Source: Pseudomonadota bacterium (GTDB taxonomy: Bacteria > Myxococcota_A > Polyangia > GCA-2747355). Taken from it: 64,000 bases of DNA. Positions 57,501 to 64,000 of this stretch are shown in pieces (positions within the stretch are counted from its first letter, which is position 1; each line of letters opens with the position of its first letter). The notes under the pieces were generated by a model that was not told where the DNA came from, did no database searches, and saw only the letters and a program-made list of their open reading frames with translations. Both the position numbers and the translations under genes were made by a program. The DNA lies in NCBI GenBank assembly GCA_016711215.1, contig JADJTL010000002.1, positions 124,001-188,000 of the forward strand, read 5' to 3'.

Positions 57501-58961
57501 AAGACGCGGGTCGAGGCCTTCCTCTACTGCGTGCACGAGGACCTGCGCTCGAGTGAGCTGGCGACGACGGCGGCCGCCCGCGATCTGACGACGATCGAGG
57601 AGAAGAAGGCGCAGCTGCCCGACATTCGCGCAGCCAAGGAGCGCGTACTGATCCCGCGGATGGGCGAGGGCGCAGAGGTGCTGGCCGCCGCGCTGCGCGG
57701 GGTCGGGGTACCGGCGGAGGCCCTGCCCGTGCCCGATCGCGACACGGTGCGCCTTGGGCGACGCCACACCTCGGGCAAGGAATGCCTGCCGATGGCGCTG
57801 ACGCTCGGCAGCCTGCTCCAGCGCCTGGGCCGTGACGAGGACGAGAGCCGCTTCGCCTTCTTCATGCCGACGGCAACGGGCCCCTGCCGCTTCGGCGTCT
57901 ATAACATCCTGCACAAGATCACCCTCGAGCGACTGGGCTACGAAGGGCGCGTACGGGTTTGGTCGCCGAGCGACAACGACTACTTCGCCGGGATCCCGGT
58001 CGGCTTCTCGGCGCTGGTGTTCTCGGGCTTCATGGCTGCCGATCTGCTGCTGGAGGCGCTCTACGACGTGCGCCCGGGCGAAACCCGGCCCGGGGCCGCA
58101 CGCGCGATCTTCGACGCCTATCGGGCGGAGCTCTGGCGCCTGCTGGAGCGTCGCGCGGCGGGCAACCTCTCGCTGCCAGCGACCTTGGCCGAGGTCGCGA
58201 CGGGCGAGCACTTCGGCTGCACTGAACTGTTGGCGCGCGCGGCGCGCGAGTTCGCCGCCATCAAGGGCGGGACGGAGAAGCCGGCGGTCCTGGTGGTCGG
58301 CGAAATCTACGTGCGCTGCGATCCCTTCGCCAATGACTACGTCGTCGACCAGCTCGAGCGGCGCGGCCTGCGCTGTCGCTTTGCGCCCTTCAACGAGTGG
58401 CTCGAGTACACGGACTTCCTCACGCTGACGGCGCAGGGCGGCGCGGGTCTCACCGATCGCCTGCGCGGCCTGATCAAGGCGCAGATCCAGCAACGCAGCT
58501 ACGACACGATGGCGGCGCCGCTCGACTGGCCCGCGCGCACGACCGTCCAAGAGTCGCTGGAAGCGGCGGCCGACTACCTGCGCCCGGAGCTGCACGGGGA
58601 GTCCGTGCTGACGGTGGGCGGTCCGACCCACGAGTGGCGCGAGGGTTTGATCGATGGCGTGATCAGCGTCGGCCCGCTCGAGTGCATGCCGAACAAGATC
58701 TCGCAGGCGCAGTTCTTCCACGTCACCGAGCGCGAGGGGCTGCCGGCGCTGACCTTGGCGCTCAATGGCGACCCGGTCGATCCCGAGCAGCTTGACAGCT
58801 TTGCCTTCGAGGTCTTGACCCGCTACCGCGAGCGCCACGCGACGCCGCAGGTGCTGCTCGGCGCGGCGGAGCCACGCCTCGCTGCGGAGCTCGGCAGCCT
58901 ACCGCCCGAGGCCTCTGCCGCGGCACCCGCGCCCCAGACCGCGGCGCCCTGCGAGGCCTGA
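54555..58961 (+). CDS. BadF/BcrAD-type activase, double ATPase plus DUF2229
   Basis: A 1468-residue cytoplasmic protein from ATG 54555 with AGGGAG upstream. Two ASKHA ATPase domains occur in tandem: the first (about 8-280) begins YLGVDVGAETIKLVELT; the second (about 320-590) has the stronger set GYDIGSTGSKVVALD, GVAATGSGREIVG, EIGGQDAKYI and EACSAGTGSFIAEQG. The ATPase dimer would hold a [4Fe-4S] cluster (KSTQGCGGAGNKCRIDRI, CSLYDRG). A DUF2229/dehydratase-like half follows: ANVPFCAPMQLYHGLI, ESCATVCPIVQASPDLL, SGKECLPMALTLGS and PTATGPCRFGVYN. It couples ATP use to low-potential electron transfer, probably activating an acyl-CoA dehydratase-like partner not seen here. Confidence 0.85.
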   Translation: MAPSRGLRYLGVDVGAETIKLVELTREPGGTLRWTRRALFEHQKDPTARLRALLADWQWSEVHAAAACGRLSRQLNLARVPTQQAQSRGYRELRGGKAAQDATLVAIGSRGFSVLELRASGTEVFRENSRCSQGTGNFLRQLVERFDLDVEQASALCADVPDPAPLSGRCPVILKTDMTHLANKGESRPRILAGLYDAVCENVQVLIKPRLSPPTVALLGGVSRAERVREHFRRFLARHGMTLALLDGDDGLYVEALGAAALAADAPAAHLVPPLDALLLPTVDHTLERVPGLADYLDQVTRMPAPPPPTLNGAPRRLVLGYDIGSTGSKVVALDCETREAIWQGYVNTSGDPVGACQALTQQLVTSPAGHYSVVGVAATGSGREIVGSLLATCYGPDRVYVLNEIAAHAAGARHYDPRVDTIFEIGGQDAKYIRLADGRVIDAAMNEACSAGTGSFIAEQGRKLAGIRDVVHLGEEAMEADCGVSLGQHCSVFMAEVIDEAAAAGVDQRAIVAGIYDSIIQNYLNRVKGARSVGEVIFCQGMPFAADALATAVARQTGAQVIVPPHPGTVGALGIALLACEQLTLRGQPALELQRLLEAALKGKETFVCKSTQGCGGAGNKCRIDRITTVVAEQRQHFTWGGGCSLYDRGTGKRKLPDLAPDPFRERAENVQTLIDRLGERRGRPLIALTDEFALKGLMPFFATFLRELNYDVKIHTGADQRVLKRGIEQANVPFCAPMQLYHGLIAELRESGPDYLFVPMLRSLERVGEESCATVCPIVQASPDLLRWDLGSAGGPKVLSPVIDIGPDNLASNELIESCRRLAVELGVVMSWWPAYQAALAAQTAFDAECLALGRRALDFCARNEIVPVVVLGRAYTLHNRVLNSNVPAIVREQGAIAIPVDCYPIDTEVPVYKDMFWGYGQRILRAAHQLRRKPGEYSIFCSNYSCGPDSFNLHFFAYLMEGKPFAIIETDGHSGDAGTKTRVEAFLYCVHEDLRSSELATTAAARDLTTIEEKKAQLPDIRAAKERVLIPRMGEGAEVLAAALRGVGVPAEALPVPDRDTVRLGRRHTSGKECLPMALTLGSLLQRLGRDEDESRFAFFMPTATGPCRFGVYNILHKITLERLGYEGRVRVWSPSDNDYFAGIPVGFSALVFSGFMAADLLLEALYDVRPGETRPGAARAIFDAYRAELWRLLERRAAGNLSLPATLAEVATGEHFGCTELLARAAREFAAIKGGTEKPAVLVVGEIYVRCDPFANDYVVDQLERRGLRCRFAPFNEWLEYTDFLTLTAQGGAGLTDRLRGLIKAQIQQRSYDTMAAPLDWPARTTVQESLEAAADYLRPELHGESVLTVGGPTHEWREGLIDGVISVGPLECMPNKISQAQFFHVTEREGLPALTLALNGDPVDPEQLDSFAFEVLTRYRERHATPQVLLGAAEPRLAAELGSLPPEASAAAPAPQTAAPCEA

Positions 58962-59151
58962 CGGGGAGCCGCGCGGCGCAGGTCTGACGAGCGACACGGC
59001 CCTCCTCGACCCCTGGCACCGAGGGCGAAGCCAGAGCAGGGCCGGTGGCGTCGGCGGCTCGTCTCGGCGCGGGGGCTGTGTATAATGCGCCGCGCTGCGG
59101 CTGGGCGACGAGGCCGCGCCGAGCATGAGGTCGTCAGCACGAGGTCGAGCA

Positions 59152-59622
59152 ATGAACACCGGACTGGCCTGCCGCGGGGTACGCGGCGCCACCTGCGTGG
59201 CGGAAAACACCACCGCGGCGATTACGGTGGCCACCCGCGAGCTGCTGCGCGCGATGCTCGAGGCGAATGCCATCGCCACCGAGGACATCGCCAGCATCTT
59301 TTTTGCTGCCACGCCCGACCTTTATGCCGCACATCCCGCGACGGCGGCCCGCGAGCTCGGGCTGGGCGACACCGCGCTGCTCTGCATGACGGAGATCGCC
59401 GTCCCTGGAGCGCCGGCCCGCTGCATCCGGATCCTGCTGCATTGGAACACGACCCGCGCTCAGGCGGCGATCGAGCACATCTATCTCGGTGCCGCGGCGG
59501 CGCTGCGACCGGAACGGCTCTGGCCGCGGCCCCCGAGCGTCGGCACCCCAACCGAGGGCAGCGCGGCGCCCCACTCCGCGGGCGCCCAGACGAAGGCCAC
59601 GCTGATGGGAGACGGGCGATGA
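59152..59622 (+). CDS. aroH: Chorismate mutase, AroH class
   Basis: A 156-residue monofunctional chorismate mutase that makes prephenate. It matches the trimeric AroH fold: CRGVRGATCVAENT with the active-site Arg11, DIASIFFAATPDLYAAHPA, CMTEIAV (Glu81) and RCIRILLHWNT (Arg93), then YLGAAAALRP. Beyond this normal end there is a 35-residue Pro/Ala/Gly tail. ATG 59152 is taken; an in-frame upstream ATG gives only nine more residues. It overlaps pheA by 4 nt. Confidence 0.92.
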   Translation: MNTGLACRGVRGATCVAENTTAAITVATRELLRAMLEANAIATEDIASIFFAATPDLYAAHPATAARELGLGDTALLCMTEIAVPGAPARCIRILLHWNTTRAQAAIEHIYLGAAAALRPERLWPRPPSVGTPTEGSAAPHSAGAQTKATLMGDGR

Positions 59623-60443
59623 GCCTGCGCGTCGCCTTTCAGGGCGAGCGCGGCGCCTACTCGCACCTCGCGGCGCAGGCGCTGCTCGGGCCCAATGTCG
59701 AGGTGCTGCCCTGCGTCAGCTTCGACGAGGTCTTTGATACTGTCGCCTCGGGCGCCGCCGAGCGCGGCGTCGTCCCGGTCGAGAACTCGCTCGCCGGGAC
59801 GATCCATCGCGTCTACGACCTTATGATCCGCCACTCGCTGCACATCGTCGGCGAGCACGCGCTGCGCATCGCCCACAGCTTGATCGCTGCGCCGGGCGTG
59901 GCGCTCGAGGACGTGCGCGTCGTGCTCTCGCATCCGCAGGCCCTGGCCCAATGCGAGCACCGACTGCGCGCGCTCGGCCTGAAGAGCGAGGTGGCCTACG
60001 ACACGGCGGGGGCCGTCAAGCTCCTGGCGGAGTCCGGGCGACGCGACGCGGCGGCGCTCGCCAGCCCGCTCGCGGCGGAGGTCTACGGCATGCAGGTGCT
60101 GCGGGAGGAGCTGCAGGACCACGAGCATAACTACACGCGCTTCGCCGTGCTCAATCGCGAAGCGCTGACCGAACGACCGTCGGGCGACCTCAAGATCTCG
60201 GTGGCACTTTCGCTACACAACGAGCCTGGCGCGCTATTCAAGGCGCTGGCCGTCTTCGCCTTGCGCAACCTCGACCTGACGAAGATCGAGTCGCGGCCGC
60301 TGCCCGGTCGCACCTGGGAATACCTGTTCTACATCGACTTCGTCAGCGATGACTTCGCCAACAAGGGGCGGCGCGCGCTCGGCCATCTGGAAGAGATCTG
60401 CGGCATGCTCAAGGTCTTGGGCGTCTATCCGCGGCGCGTCTGA
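59619..60443 (+). CDS. pheA: Prephenate dehydratase PheA
   Basis: A 274-residue prephenate dehydratase with ACT regulatory domain, making phenylpyruvate. It has VAFQGERGAYSHLAA, GVVPVENSLAGTIHRVYD, the catalytic TRF in NYTRFAVL, and from about residue 190 the ACT domain with SLHNEPGALFKALAVF and ESRP (Phe-binding). There is no fused chorismate mutase, which is supplied by the coupled aroH upstream. Feedback inhibition by Phe is expected. Confidence 0.95.
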   Translation: MSLRVAFQGERGAYSHLAAQALLGPNVEVLPCVSFDEVFDTVASGAAERGVVPVENSLAGTIHRVYDLMIRHSLHIVGEHALRIAHSLIAAPGVALEDVRVVLSHPQALAQCEHRLRALGLKSEVAYDTAGAVKLLAESGRRDAAALASPLAAEVYGMQVLREELQDHEHNYTRFAVLNREALTERPSGDLKISVALSLHNEPGALFKALAVFALRNLDLTKIESRPLPGRTWEYLFYIDFVSDDFANKGRRALGHLEEICGMLKVLGVYPRRV

Positions 60444-60454
60444 CGGAGCTCTCG

Positions 60455-61492
60455 ATGACTGTGCCAACCCCTGACTGGGATCAGCTCGGCTTCGCCTATC
60501 AGGCCACCGAGGCCTACTACCTGGCGACGGGCGAGCGTCAGGCCGCGCCGAGCTGGGCGGCGGGAGGCCTGGTGCCCGCGGATCAGCCGCTGGCGCTCGC
60601 GCCCTCCGCCGCGGTCCTCTCCTACGCTTGCGGCATTTTCGAGGGGCTCAAGGCAGAGCGCGCGCGCGACGGCCGCCTGCTGCTCTTCCGCCCGCAAGAC
60701 CACGCCGAGCGCTTTCGTCGCTCCGCCGAGCGGCTGCAGCTGCTGCCGCTCCCACCCGAGCGCTTCGTCGAGGCCGTGCGCGCGGTCGTGCGCGCCAATG
60801 AGCGCTTCGTCCCGCCCGCGGGGCGGGGAACGTTCTACCTGCGACCGCTCGAGCACGGCATCGCGCCGATGCTGGGCCTGGGCCTCGGCTCGCAGTACCA
60901 GTTCGTCGTCTACGGCAGCCCCGTCGGCGATTACCACGCCCCGCAAGCGCTCGAGCGCGGACTACGGCTGCGGGTGCTGCCCTTCAGCCGCGTAGCACCC
61001 GGGGGCACCGGCGCCGCCAAGGCGATGGGCAACTACCCGGGCGGTCTGGTGCATAAGGAGCAAGCGCAGCGCGAGGGCTTCGCCGACGTGCTCTACACCC
61101 TGGTTCCCCCGAGCGGCGGCCCCGCGCTGCTGCAGGAGTGCAGCGGCGCCAACGTCTTTTGTCTGCTGCGTTCGGGTACCCTCATCACGCCGGCCACCGA
61201 CGACACGGTGCTCGCCGGCGTCACACGCGCCAGCGTGCTGACCCTGGCGGCGGCCTGGGGTTTGGAGGTGGCGGAGCGAGCGCTGACGCTCGAGGAGCTG
61301 CTCGCCGACGGCGCCGAGTGCTTCTGCACGGGCACGGCGTGGACCGTGCGCAGCGTGGCCGCGCTGGGCCTCGCCGACGGCCGGGTGCATGACTGCGGTC
61401 CGCCGGCGCTGGCGCCGAAGCTGCGCGCGGCGCTGCGCGCCATTCAAAGCGGCGACGAGACGGATCGCTGGGGCTGGACCCTCAGCCTCTGA
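60455..61492 (+). CDS. ilvE: Branched-chain-type aminotransferase (fold IV)
   Basis: A 345-residue PLP enzyme of the BCAT type. SYACGIFEGLKA, LLLFRPQDHAERFRRSAERL, RGTFYLRPLEHG and PGGTGAAKAMGNYPGG (PLP Lys in AAK) are family segments; the end has LLQECSGANVFCLL and TPATDDTVLAGVTRASVLTLA. It lies 11 bp after pheA in an aromatic operon, so it may transaminate phenylpyruvate as well as branched 2-oxo acids. The unusual MGNYPGG in place of the typical GGNYAAS is noted. Confidence 0.85.
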   Translation: MTVPTPDWDQLGFAYQATEAYYLATGERQAAPSWAAGGLVPADQPLALAPSAAVLSYACGIFEGLKAERARDGRLLLFRPQDHAERFRRSAERLQLLPLPPERFVEAVRAVVRANERFVPPAGRGTFYLRPLEHGIAPMLGLGLGSQYQFVVYGSPVGDYHAPQALERGLRLRVLPFSRVAPGGTGAAKAMGNYPGGLVHKEQAQREGFADVLYTLVPPSGGPALLQECSGANVFCLLRSGTLITPATDDTVLAGVTRASVLTLAAAWGLEVAERALTLEELLADGAECFCTGTAWTVRSVAALGLADGRVHDCGPPALAPKLRAALRAIQSGDETDRWGWTLSL

Positions 61493-61524
61493 GGGCGGGG
61501 CCCCGGCAAGGAAGCGCATCGAGC

Positions 61525-62610
61525 ATGGAGACGCTTGCCCTCGTCCAGACCGCCGGCGGCCACTATCCCGTGCTTTGCGGCGACGACCCGTCGGCGCTGT
61601 TGGCGCGGGTCTGGGACGCGGGCTGGCGTCAGGCGGCGCTGATCGGCGACAGCAATACCCTTCCACGCTTCGGACCCGCGCTGGCGAGCGCGCTCGCGGA
61701 GCGCTGCGACACGGTGCTGCAGCTCGCCTTCCCTGCCGGCGAGGCGCATAAGACCCGCGAGACCAAGCAGCGCCTCGAGGATACGCTGCTGGCCGCGGGC
61801 TTCGAGCGCGGCTGCTGTCTGGTCGGCCTGGGCGGCGGGATCGCGCTCGACGTCGCCGGCTTCGTCGCCGCGACGCTGCTGCGGGGCGTGGCGCACATCA
61901 ACCTGGCGACCAGCCTGCTGGCGCAGGTCGATGCCGCGGTCGGCGGCAAGACGGGCGTCAACACGGCGCAGGGCAAGAACCTGATCGGTGCCTTTCACCA
62001 GCCGCGCGCCGTGCTGATCGACTACGCGGCGCTCGCCTCGCTGCCCCTGGCGGAGCTGCGCAACGGGCTGGCGGAGGCCGTCAAACACGCCGTCGTCGCC
62101 GACGCTGCGCTCTTCGCCGCGCTTGAGGCCTGGGCCGAGGGCGGCGCGGCGGGCGCGCTTTTGCCTCGCCCCCTGCTTGCGCGCTGCGTGCAGATCAAGG
62201 CCGAGGTCGTGGCGCGCGACGAGCGCGAGCAGGCCTACCGCCAGGTGCTGAACTTCGGCCACACCGTCGCCCACGCGATCGAGGCGGCGAGCGATCACGA
62301 GGTGGCCCATGGTGCCGCCGTGGCGATCGGCATGGTCGTCGAGGCGCGCGCCGCCGAGCGCCTCTGCGGCTTCCCGGCGGCCGAGAGCGAGCGCCTGCGG
62401 CGCTTGCTCCAGCGATTGCGGCTGCCGATTCAGAGCGCGCTGCCTTTCGCCGCGCTGCGCGACCGGCTCGGTCACGACAAGAAGACGCGCGGCGGGATGG
62501 TGCACTGCGCGCTACCGGAGCGGCTGGGGCACATGCACGAGGCCGAGGGGCGCTGGGCGCTGCCGACCCCGGTCGAGCTGCTGGCCGAGGTCTGGCAGCC
62601 GCTCGACTGA
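61525..62610 (+). CDS. aroB: 3-dehydroquinate synthase AroB
   Basis: A 361-residue NAD- and zinc-dependent enzyme for the second shikimate step. It has FPAGEAHKTRETKQRLEDTLL, GLGGGIALDVAGFVAATLLRG (NAD), TSLLAQVDAAVGGKTGVN, GKNLIGAFHQP, LAEAVKHAVV (metal ligand Glu) and NFGHTVAHAIE (metal ligand His). It is 32 bp after the aminotransferase and 40 bp before aroDE, supporting a single operon. Confidence 0.96.
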   Translation: METLALVQTAGGHYPVLCGDDPSALLARVWDAGWRQAALIGDSNTLPRFGPALASALAERCDTVLQLAFPAGEAHKTRETKQRLEDTLLAAGFERGCCLVGLGGGIALDVAGFVAATLLRGVAHINLATSLLAQVDAAVGGKTGVNTAQGKNLIGAFHQPRAVLIDYAALASLPLAELRNGLAEAVKHAVVADAALFAALEAWAEGGAAGALLPRPLLARCVQIKAEVVARDEREQAYRQVLNFGHTVAHAIEAASDHEVAHGAAVAIGMVVEARAAERLCGFPAAESERLRRLLQRLRLPIQSALPFAALRDRLGHDKKTRGGMVHCALPERLGHMHEAEGRWALPTPVELLAEVWQPLD

Positions 62611-62649
62611 ACGGGCGGGGCTGCGTCAGCCTGTGGGAGGGAGTGAGCA

Positions 62650-64000
62650 ATGCTTTGCGTGACCGGCAAGGAGGGCTCCGTCGAGCTGCTCCAGCTCCGA
62701 TTGGATCGCGTCTTTGCCACGGGCCGCGAGCGCGGACTCGCTGCCCTCGGGGAAGCGACCGGCGCGCCGCCCAGCCTGCTGCAGGAGGTGCGCCTCGACG
62801 CGCTGACGCCGCCCCTCGAGGGCGTCTGGGCGCTGCTGCGCCGCCACGCCCCGCGCTTGCTGGTCTGCTGTCGCCCGGCGCGCGAAGGTGGATCGTTCAT
62901 CGGCAGCGAGGCCGATCGCCTGCAGCTGCTCGAGCGCGCGGCCGAGTGTGGCGTGGCCTACCTCGACCTCGAGGCCGACTGCAGCGACGGCACCCTGCAG
63001 GCGTTGGCGCAGCGCAGCAGCCGCACCCGTCTGGTAATCTCCGCGCATCACTTCGCGGGCCTCCCGGCGGACCTCGAGCGCCGCTTCGCGGCCCTGGCCG
63101 AGCGTGGGGTCGGGGACGTGCTGAAGCTGGCGGTGAGCGTCGACGATGTGATGGACCTGCCGCGGCTCGCGGCGCTCGCTAAACGCGCCCAGCGGCCGAC
63201 GCTGCTGCTCGGCATGGGCCCCGCCGGCCTGCTCTCGCGCTGCCGCTACCCGGCGTTCGGGGCGCCCTGGACCTACGTCAGCGCCAACGACGACGGGGGC
63301 ACCGCGCCGGGTCAACTGACCTTCGATCAGGCGCTCCAACTCGGCCTGCCGCAGAGTGCCACCGCCCCCTTTCTCGCGGTCGTCGGTGGACCGCAGGTCG
63401 TCAACTCGCCGGGACCGTTGGCCTACAATCGGCTCTTTCGCCGTCGTGGCTGGCCCTGGAGCTATCTCCCGATCATCACCGCACAGCCGCAGCAGGCCTT
63501 CGCGCTGCTGCGCGCGCAGGGCGCGATCGGGGTCGCGGTGACGATGCCGCATAAGGACGCGGCGATGACCTTCGCGGGCGCCGGCGCCGACCTCCGCGCG
63601 CAGCAGGCCCGCGCGGTCAACTCCCTACGCTTCAAGGGCGACGCCGTCGAGGCGACCAACACGGACATCACGGGCGTGCGCGAGCCGCTGCAGGCCCTGC
63701 TGGCGCGCGCGCCCTCGCCGCCCGGAAGACCCCTGGCGCTCGTCCTGGGGGCCGGTGGTGCCGGGCGCGCCGCCGCCCTCGCCTGCCGCGCCCTCGGCCT
63801 CGAGGTGACGGTCAGCGCGCGGCGAGAAGCCCAGGCCCGCGCCTTGCTCGAGCCCGGCGAGCGCTTCGTGGCCTGGGACGAGCGCGCCAGTGTCGCCGCC
63901 ACCGTGCTGATCAACGCCACCCCGCTGACCGGCAGCAGCGCCAGCCCATGGCCGGCCACAGAGCGCATCGGAGCGCGTGTGGTCTTCGATCTCGCGCTCG
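62650..64000 (+). CDS. aroDE: Bifunctional 3-dehydroquinate dehydratase/shikimate dehydrogenase, cut by window end
   Basis: The reading frame from ATG 62650 (GGAGGGAG upstream) is open to the window edge, 450 residues visible. Residues 1-215 are type I dehydroquinase: YLDLEAD (Glu), VISAHHF (catalytic His) and DVLKLAVSV (Schiff-base Lys). Residues from about 235 are shikimate dehydrogenase: VVNSPGPLAYNRLF, VTMPHKDAAM (catalytic Lys), AVNSL, EATNTDITGV (catalytic Asp) and GAGGAGRAA for NADP. The fusion channels steps three and four; it directly follows aroB. Confidence 0.92.
   Translation, partial: MLCVTGKEGSVELLQLRLDRVFATGRERGLAALGEATGAPPSLLQEVRLDALTPPLEGVWALLRRHAPRLLVCCRPAREGGSFIGSEADRLQLLERAAECGVAYLDLEADCSDGTLQALAQRSSRTRLVISAHHFAGLPADLERRFAALAERGVGDVLKLAVSVDDVMDLPRLAALAKRAQRPTLLLGMGPAGLLSRCRYPAFGAPWTYVSANDDGGTAPGQLTFDQALQLGLPQSATAPFLAVVGGPQVVNSPGPLAYNRLFRRRGWPWSYLPIITAQPQQAFALLRAQGAIGVAVTMPHKDAAMTFAGAGADLRAQQARAVNSLRFKGDAVEATNTDITGVREPLQALLARAPSPPGRPLALVLGAGGAGRAAALACRALGLEVTVSARREAQARALLEPGERFVAWDERASVAATVLINATPLTGSSASPWPATERIGARVVFDLAL

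Noticed and set aside
56841..58838. A 665-codon minus-strand ORF opposite the BadF-type activase
   Set aside because: The plus strand has clear conserved motifs throughout; the minus frame is low-complexity with no recognisable domain.
1..64000. tRNA and rRNA genes
   Set aside because: I looked for cloverleaf-like and rRNA-like stretches in the intergenic regions and saw none, but this was by eye; a covariance-model scan would be decisive.

Overview
The window is high-GC bacterial DNA that looks like a myxobacterium or relative (Myxococcota, formerly Deltaproteobacteria). The evidence is the number of lipoproteins with Cys-rich modules, RCC1 propellers and beta-helices, a caspase-like peptidase beside an ECF sigma factor, PatA-type DUF4388 and DUF4912 proteins, and a very long double-domain BadF/DUF2229 activase. 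No rRNA, tRNA or CRISPR array was recognised. The assignment is inference from gene content; no search was run.

Layout. 0-5.4 kb: end of an unknown gene, lipA, a helical-repeat protein, and a GH57 glucan branching enzyme with its DUF4912 partner. 5.7-9.9 kb: a giant lipoprotein with a perfect 9-bp minisatellite (Met-Asn-Ala repeats) and two RCC1 propellers. 10-14.3 kb: DUF302 protein, then a GH130/glycosyltransferase pair. 14.6-21 kb: secreted ChaN-like protein, Cys-rich lipoprotein, frameshifted beta-helix lipoprotein, caspase-like protein. 21-25 kb: ECF sigma factor with a membrane partner, nucleoside phosphorylase, DUF4388 protein. 26.2-28.4 kb: minC, minD, minE. 28.4-54.3 kb: an accessory region rich in insertions. 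54.5-64 kb: core metabolism again (BadF-type activase; chorismate mutase, prephenate dehydratase, aminotransferase, aroB, aroDE).

The accessory region has three themes. (1) A RAYT-type (IS200-like Y1) transposase is present as one intact copy (31.5 kb), two frameshifted tandemly duplicated copies (45.6 and 46.9 kb), one internally deleted copy (37.5 kb) and one 5' stub (39.4 kb). Sixteen exact copies of a 12-nt core, ATCAACCCGGGT, lie in small local tandem arrays beside these copies, and with one exception they point in opposite directions on the two sides of each transposase. (2) A second Met-Asn-Ala repeat/RCC1 lipoprotein with one propeller (34.7-37.3 kb). (3) An arsenic operon on the minus strand (arsR, acr3, arsC, arsM, thioredoxin-like, permease, thioredoxin, CcdA, thioredoxin-like lipoprotein) in which the first six cistrons overlap by 4 nt, with a dyad operator inside the arsR promoter. 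Further remnants (IS91, IS4, ISAs1, a truncated carbamate kinase, a dead helicase start, dead and intact nucleotidyltransferase pairs) fill 48-54 kb.

The most unusual signals are the two Met-Asn-Ala lipoproteins, which share an N-terminal domain and carry exactly 14 (7+7) and 7 RCC1 blades, and the RAYT/12-nt-core family. In-frame minisatellites recur just inside the N-termini of other exported proteins here, suggesting slippage-driven remodelling of surface-protein linkers.
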